From: Nitrososphaerota archaeon
Lineage (GTDB): Archaea; Thermoproteota; Nitrososphaeria; Nitrososphaerales; CADDZS01
Direction: 5' to 3'
Length of the DNA: 8,797 nucleotides
Assembly (NCBI GenBank): GCA_027314685.1
Contig: DAHVAI010000253.1
Span: 1 to 8,797 of the forward strand
Part shown: in pieces, positions 6,704-8,797 of the stretch
How positions within the stretch are numbered: the stretch's first letter is position 1
How the letters are laid out: each line of letters opens with the position of its first letter
Program-made: the position numbers and the translations under genes
The notes under the pieces: generated by a model
What the model was told of the DNA's origin: nothing
The model's input: only the letters and a program-made list of their open reading frames with translations
Databases searched by the model: none

Positions 6704-6825
6704 GCAGGTTGGCCCCGGCCGGAATAGCGCTCTTCGGTTGGTAGCTGTGATGCCTAGTCACGCGGTCCAAAACGTCAGGTAAAGCCGATGAGATGCGACA
6801 GCCTCTCAACCTGCCCTCTTTTTTT
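6704..6825 (+). ncRNA. candidate structured RNA (or elaborate terminator) ending in T7
   Basis: GCAGGTTG (6704-6711) and CAACCTGC (6807-6814) are perfect reverse complements and could close a 111-base domain. Inside is a strong hairpin: CCGGCC.GAA (6715-6724, one bulged G) against TTCGGTTGG (6733-6741), nine pairs including two G-U, with loop TAGCGCTC. A second hairpin is GTGA (6747-6750)/TCAC (6758-6761) with a 7-base loop, plus a T-G closing wobble. GCTGT (6744-6748) could alternatively pair with ACAGC (6798-6802), which excludes the second hairpin. Seven Ts at 6819-6825 would end transcription. The region is GC-richer than its surroundings and has no credible reading frame. It does not match tRNA (no U33, no T-arm), 5S rRNA, SRP RNA, or the TPP and fluoride riboswitches that I compared by eye. 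No clear TATA box precedes it, so it may be the processed 3' end of the symporter transcript. Strand is inferred from the T-tract. Confidence 0.4.
6819..6825 (+). terminator. poly-T terminator downstream of the symporter
   Basis: A run of seven Ts in a pyrimidine-rich context directly after the CAACCTGC arm of an 8-bp helix. T-runs are the main intrinsic termination signal in archaea. It would end the DUF3311/symporter transcript and/or the candidate RNA. Confidence 0.5.
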
Positions 6826-6875
6826 CTCCCGCATTTACTTTCGTATTCCTCTTTCGACGTTGAGAAAGAGTATCT

Positions 6876-7094
6876 CTACTCAATTCCCATTCTTTTCGTC
6901 ATCTTTACGATAAGGAAGATGACAAGTGCGACTAACAGAAAAGTTATTACTGAAACGAGAAAGTCGTCAATTCCGAAAATCTGCTTTCTTACCGTTGCAG
7001 CCAGAGTAGAGAGATTTCCAATCCCAGGCAGAGCAAGACCAATTATTGGCATTATGACGTCCTTCACTAGCGATTGTACAACTATCCCGAGATA
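6876..7094 (-). pseudogene. mscL: remnant of a large-conductance mechanosensitive channel (MscL), first membrane helix lost
   Basis: Read on the minus strand from 7094, the frame gives YLGIVVQSLVKDVIMP, then IIGLALPGIGNLSTLAATVR, then the second membrane helix FLVSVITFLLVALVIFLIVK, ending at a TAG at 6876-6878. LVKDVIMP, the short periplasmic loop, the GIDDF turn and the helix ending FLIVK are the core and order of MscL, the tension-gated channel that releases solutes on osmotic downshock. MscL needs a first helix of about 30 residues (RGNVxDLAVGVIIGxAFG or its archaeal equivalent) just before this. Instead there is an in-frame TAG at 7095-7097 with no hydrophobic stretch behind it in any frame I tried. 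The longest intact piece starts at GTG 7067 and has only 63 residues. Past the 3' stop the frame continues with Lys/Glu-rich codons (to about 6830) that may be the old tail. A functional pore is unlikely. Confidence 0.6.
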
Positions 7095-7136
7095 CTACCC
7101 TGGTTTGGTGCAGATACTACGAATGATTGAATTATC

Positions 7137-7150
7137 CATTAATTATATGC
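7137..7150 (+). promoter_or_regulatory. TATA-like promoter of the MFS transporter
   Basis: CATTAATTATATGC lies in the most AT-rich part of the gap before the MFS gene (7116-7150). With about 25 bases of spacing, transcription would begin near 7165-7172, leaving a leader of roughly 80-120 bases depending on the start codon used. An ATG at 7161 is just upstream of that point. Confidence 0.35.
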
Positions 7151-7247
7151 GTCGGTGTTTATGGAAGACACTCAGATTTCAACTCTGGATCTATCGCCTC
7201 CATCGTTTTGCTGACATCACAGCTGCAATTCAAAGAGCGAAAACCGT

Positions 7248-8492
7248 TTGGCTACCAGAGATATTCCTGAAAACGCTAGTCGCGGAGTGCTGCGATACAT
7301 CTCCAACTCTTACATCGCCTCACTACTGATTCTTTCAGCTGGGACATTTGCACTCAGAGCGAGTTCAAATATGTTGTACACGAACCTCCCGCTTGTCGCA
7401 CGTGAGATTTTCAACTTCAACAATACCACCATAGGGACGCTCTCTGGCGCAACATCTTTAGCAGGTTTCGTTTCCCTGACTTTTGTCAACGCTAGACTCC
7501 GTTCAGTATGGAGACGCCGTCTGTTCATTGCTAGCGCATTCATCTATTCCGCGATCTTTTCCTTCATTCCGCTTGACGGGTACTTTGGAATATGGCTTAT
7601 ACCACTGGCCGCAGGATTCTTCCTCCAGATTATATCCACAAACCAAGCAAACGCCTCAGGAATCATAGGGAAAACTACGAGCGGCCGCGAACGAGCAATT
7701 ACGCTCTATACCGTCTCACTTAGCGCCAGCCTTGTTATTGGACCGCTCGTGAACTTTGCGATATTATCTCACGTTTCGCTCTCCTACAGCTACGCTGCAT
7801 TCGTGGTTTTCCCCATTAGCGCCGCAGTTCTAACACTATTTTTCCCATTTCCCAAAGAAACATCCGTAATAGCAAAGAGCGATCAGTCAGATTTACCGGA
7901 AAATGCTGTGCAGTCAGTACAGGTTAACTCGTTTCGACTGATATGGAAGAATAATGGATTCCAGGCAGCACTTTACATCAACGCGATGTACTCCATTCCA
8001 TTTGCCGCGATAGTGAGCTTCGGAGGGTTGTTCTCTCGCGAGTATTTCCGCGTAACGAACTCTTCAGTGCAGTTGTACTTTGTCATCTTTTTTGCCGTTT
8101 CGTTCCTCGCCAGGGCGCTGATACTCCGTTCTAAACGAGCCAACGTACGAGCAATGACGTCCGTTTCGATCATGCTTACGTTGCTGGGCGTCGTGCTACT
8201 AATCGTGGCGAGCAGTCCCATCTTCTATGCTGTTGCACTCGCAATACTTGGGGTGCCACACGGTCTGACGTTTCCTTCATCGCTCATAGTGATTTCGCGA
8301 AACTCTCATGAATCAACGCGCAACGTGCTGAATTCTTACTTTGCATCATCCTACACGGCGATAAGTGCGCTAGCGCCGCTAATGATTGGGTTGGTAGCGG
8401 ATCAAATCGGCCTCAGGTATGCATTTGGCGTACTCTTTATCAGTATTGGAGTATTCGCGTATCTAATATTTCGCAAATGGGCAAGCATCTGA
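7248..8492 (+). CDS. major facilitator superfamily (MFS) transporter, 12 membrane helices
   Basis: This 414-residue integral membrane protein has two six-helix halves separated by a hydrophilic loop with SVIAKSDQSDLPENAVQS at about 206-223, the classical MFS arrangement and length. The loop after helix 2, NARLRSVWRRRLFI (81-94), holds the basic cluster expected at motif A, but the canonical GxxxDRxGRR is degenerate. TSGRERAITLYTVSLSASLV then IGPLVNF (144-170) fits the helix 4-5 region with its usual Arg and GPL. The second half has a comparable basic loop (LRSKRANVRAMTSV) and a conserved-looking helix 10-11 segment (LGVPHGLTFPSS). Substrate and direction are unknown; drug efflux or solute uptake are both possible. 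TTG 7248 has no ribosome site and GTG 7287 is an alternative that still precedes helix 1. An upstream in-frame ATG (7161) is blocked by a TGA at 7212. It is transcribed apart from the symporter. Confidence 0.88.
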   Translation: MATRDIPENASRGVLRYISNSYIASLLILSAGTFALRASSNMLYTNLPLVAREIFNFNNTTIGTLSGATSLAGFVSLTFVNARLRSVWRRRLFIASAFIYSAIFSFIPLDGYFGIWLIPLAAGFFLQIISTNQANASGIIGKTTSGRERAITLYTVSLSASLVIGPLVNFAILSHVSLSYSYAAFVVFPISAAVLTLFFPFPKETSVIAKSDQSDLPENAVQSVQVNSFRLIWKNNGFQAALYINAMYSIPFAAIVSFGGLFSREYFRVTNSSVQLYFVIFFAVSFLARALILRSKRANVRAMTSVSIMLTLLGVVLLIVASSPIFYAVALAILGVPHGLTFPSSLIVISRNSHESTRNVLNSYFASSYTAISALAPLMIGLVADQIGLRYAFGVLFISIGVFAYLIFRKWASI

Positions 8493-8573
8493 AGGAGAAT
8501 CTGCCATCCAAAACGGCAACTCGGTGATTTTTAAATCAGTTCGACGCTTGTTTGATTTCTTGCTTTCTTTCCG

Positions 8574-8592
8574 GAGCTGTTCCTGGCAGCTC
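8574..8592 (+). terminator. hairpin downstream of the MFS gene, weak terminator candidate
   Basis: GAGCTG (8574-8579) and CAGCTC (8587-8592) are perfect reverse complements around a 7-base loop. The pyrimidine-rich stretch at 8549-8570 (repeated TTT/CTTT) just before it is the more likely archaeal stop signal. It lies about 80 bases after the MFS stop, between convergent genes. Confidence 0.3.
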
Positions 8593-8643
8593 TCTTGCAA
8601 TTACCTACTATCGAAAATGAAGACATCAGATTATCATTATTCT

Positions 8644-8684
8644 TCTTCGATTGAAGAGCTTCGAAGAGGAACACTTGCTCCTCT
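8644..8684. other. two overlapping, mutually exclusive hairpins in the convergent gap
   Basis: TCTTCGA (8644-8650) pairs with TCGAAGA (8661-8667) around 10 bases. AGAGGA (8665-8670) pairs with TCCTCT (8679-8684) around 8 bases. They share bases 8665-8667, so only one can form fully. The position between a plus-strand MFS gene and a minus-strand 3' end suggests bidirectional termination. Nothing else is evident in 8493-8716; short frames there lack coding character. Confidence 0.3.
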
Positions 8685-8716
8685 GTTTCTTGTATGTGAA
8701 CTACCGCATGAATAGA

Positions 8717-8797
8717 TTATGGGCTTTTGCTTCCTCGACCAAACTTGCTTATCCGTTTGACAAGTAGAAGCTCGGTCTCGACATGGACGCCTTGTTC
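8717..8797 (-). CDS. 3' end of an unidentified minus-strand gene (partial)
   Basis: From the window edge the minus strand reads 26 sense codons ending in TAA at 8717-8719. The peptide is hydrophilic with a typical C-terminal composition: EQGVHVETELLLVKRISKF followed by GRGSKSP. An alternating strand (VHVETELLLVKRI) followed by a basic tail would fit the end of a small soluble or nucleic-acid-binding protein, but too little is visible to name it. It would be convergent with the MFS gene, leaving a 224-base gap. With only 26 codons, chance openness cannot be excluded. Confidence 0.35.
   Translation of the reverse strand, partial: EQGVHVETELLLVKRISKFGRGSKSP

Noticed and set aside
6721..6790. 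tRNA-like stretch (GGTTGGTAG followed by a 7-base-loop hairpin)
   Set aside because: The D-stem does not pair, the loop TGCCTAG lacks U33, and there is no T-arm or acceptor stem. Better explained as part of a larger helix-closed element.
6747..6803. Fluoride (crcB) or TPP riboswitch resemblance (GTGATG..., GCCGATGAGATG...)
   Set aside because: The required long-range helices do not form: the GATG segments are not followed by complementary stems, and the TPP core words are absent.
6793..7329. Plus-strand open frame of 178 codons across the symporter-MFS gap
   Set aside because: It runs through the T7 tract, lies antisense to the MscL-like core and overlaps the MFS start in another frame. The composition (scattered Cys, Arg, Ile, no domain pattern) is not protein-like.
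8524..8715. Plus-strand open frame of 63 codons after the MFS gene
   Set aside because: It starts at a GTG in a TATA-like AT-rich patch, contains two hairpins and has no recognisable domain or ribosome site.
1..8797. Mobile element or CRISPR content
   Set aside because: No transposase, integrase, terminal inverted repeats with target duplication, or regularly spaced repeats were seen on either strand.

Overview
The window looks archaeal. Start codons are a mix of ATG, GTG and TTG. Several genes have AGGTGA/GGAGG-type ribosome sites, and gaps carry AT-rich TATA-like boxes. One surface protein combines an N-glycan-rich ectodomain with a cytoplasmic zinc ribbon, a common archaeal layout. A decayed MscL-like channel resembles archaeal forms. 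I lean towards Nitrososphaeria (Thaumarchaeota) or Thermoplasmata, but nothing here fixes the lineage. No rRNA, convincing tRNA, insertion sequence, integrase or CRISPR array was seen.

Left block (1-4809, all plus strand, mostly short gaps): an alpha-solenoid-like protein of unknown function with a Gly/His tail; a secreted and membrane-anchored, Ser/Thr/Asn-rich protein ending in a cytoplasmic CxxC..CxxC zinc ribbon; a 410-residue protein with faint protein-kinase/SelO-like signatures; a GNAT-fold acetyltransferase; and a 227-residue protein I do not recognise. The last three are separated by only about 20-50 bases and are probably co-transcribed. They may form a small-molecule or protein modification cassette, but this is inference.

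Middle block (4810-6670): a promoter region, then a DUF3311 two-helix membrane protein directly abutting (TAGATG) an SSS-family sodium:solute symporter of the MctP/PanF-like type. This is a well-known transporter pair, probably taking up a monocarboxylate or similar organic anion.

Right block (6671-8797): a 577-base gap holds a compact GC-rich structured element closed by a perfect 8-bp helix and followed by T7 (candidate ncRNA or elaborate terminator), then a minus-strand mscL remnant lacking its first membrane helix, then an AT-rich promoter for an MFS transporter. The right edge is a convergent region with small hairpins and the last 26 codons of a probable minus-strand gene.

The most interesting signals are the kinase-like protein and its neighbours, the structured element at 6704-6825, and the mscL relic.
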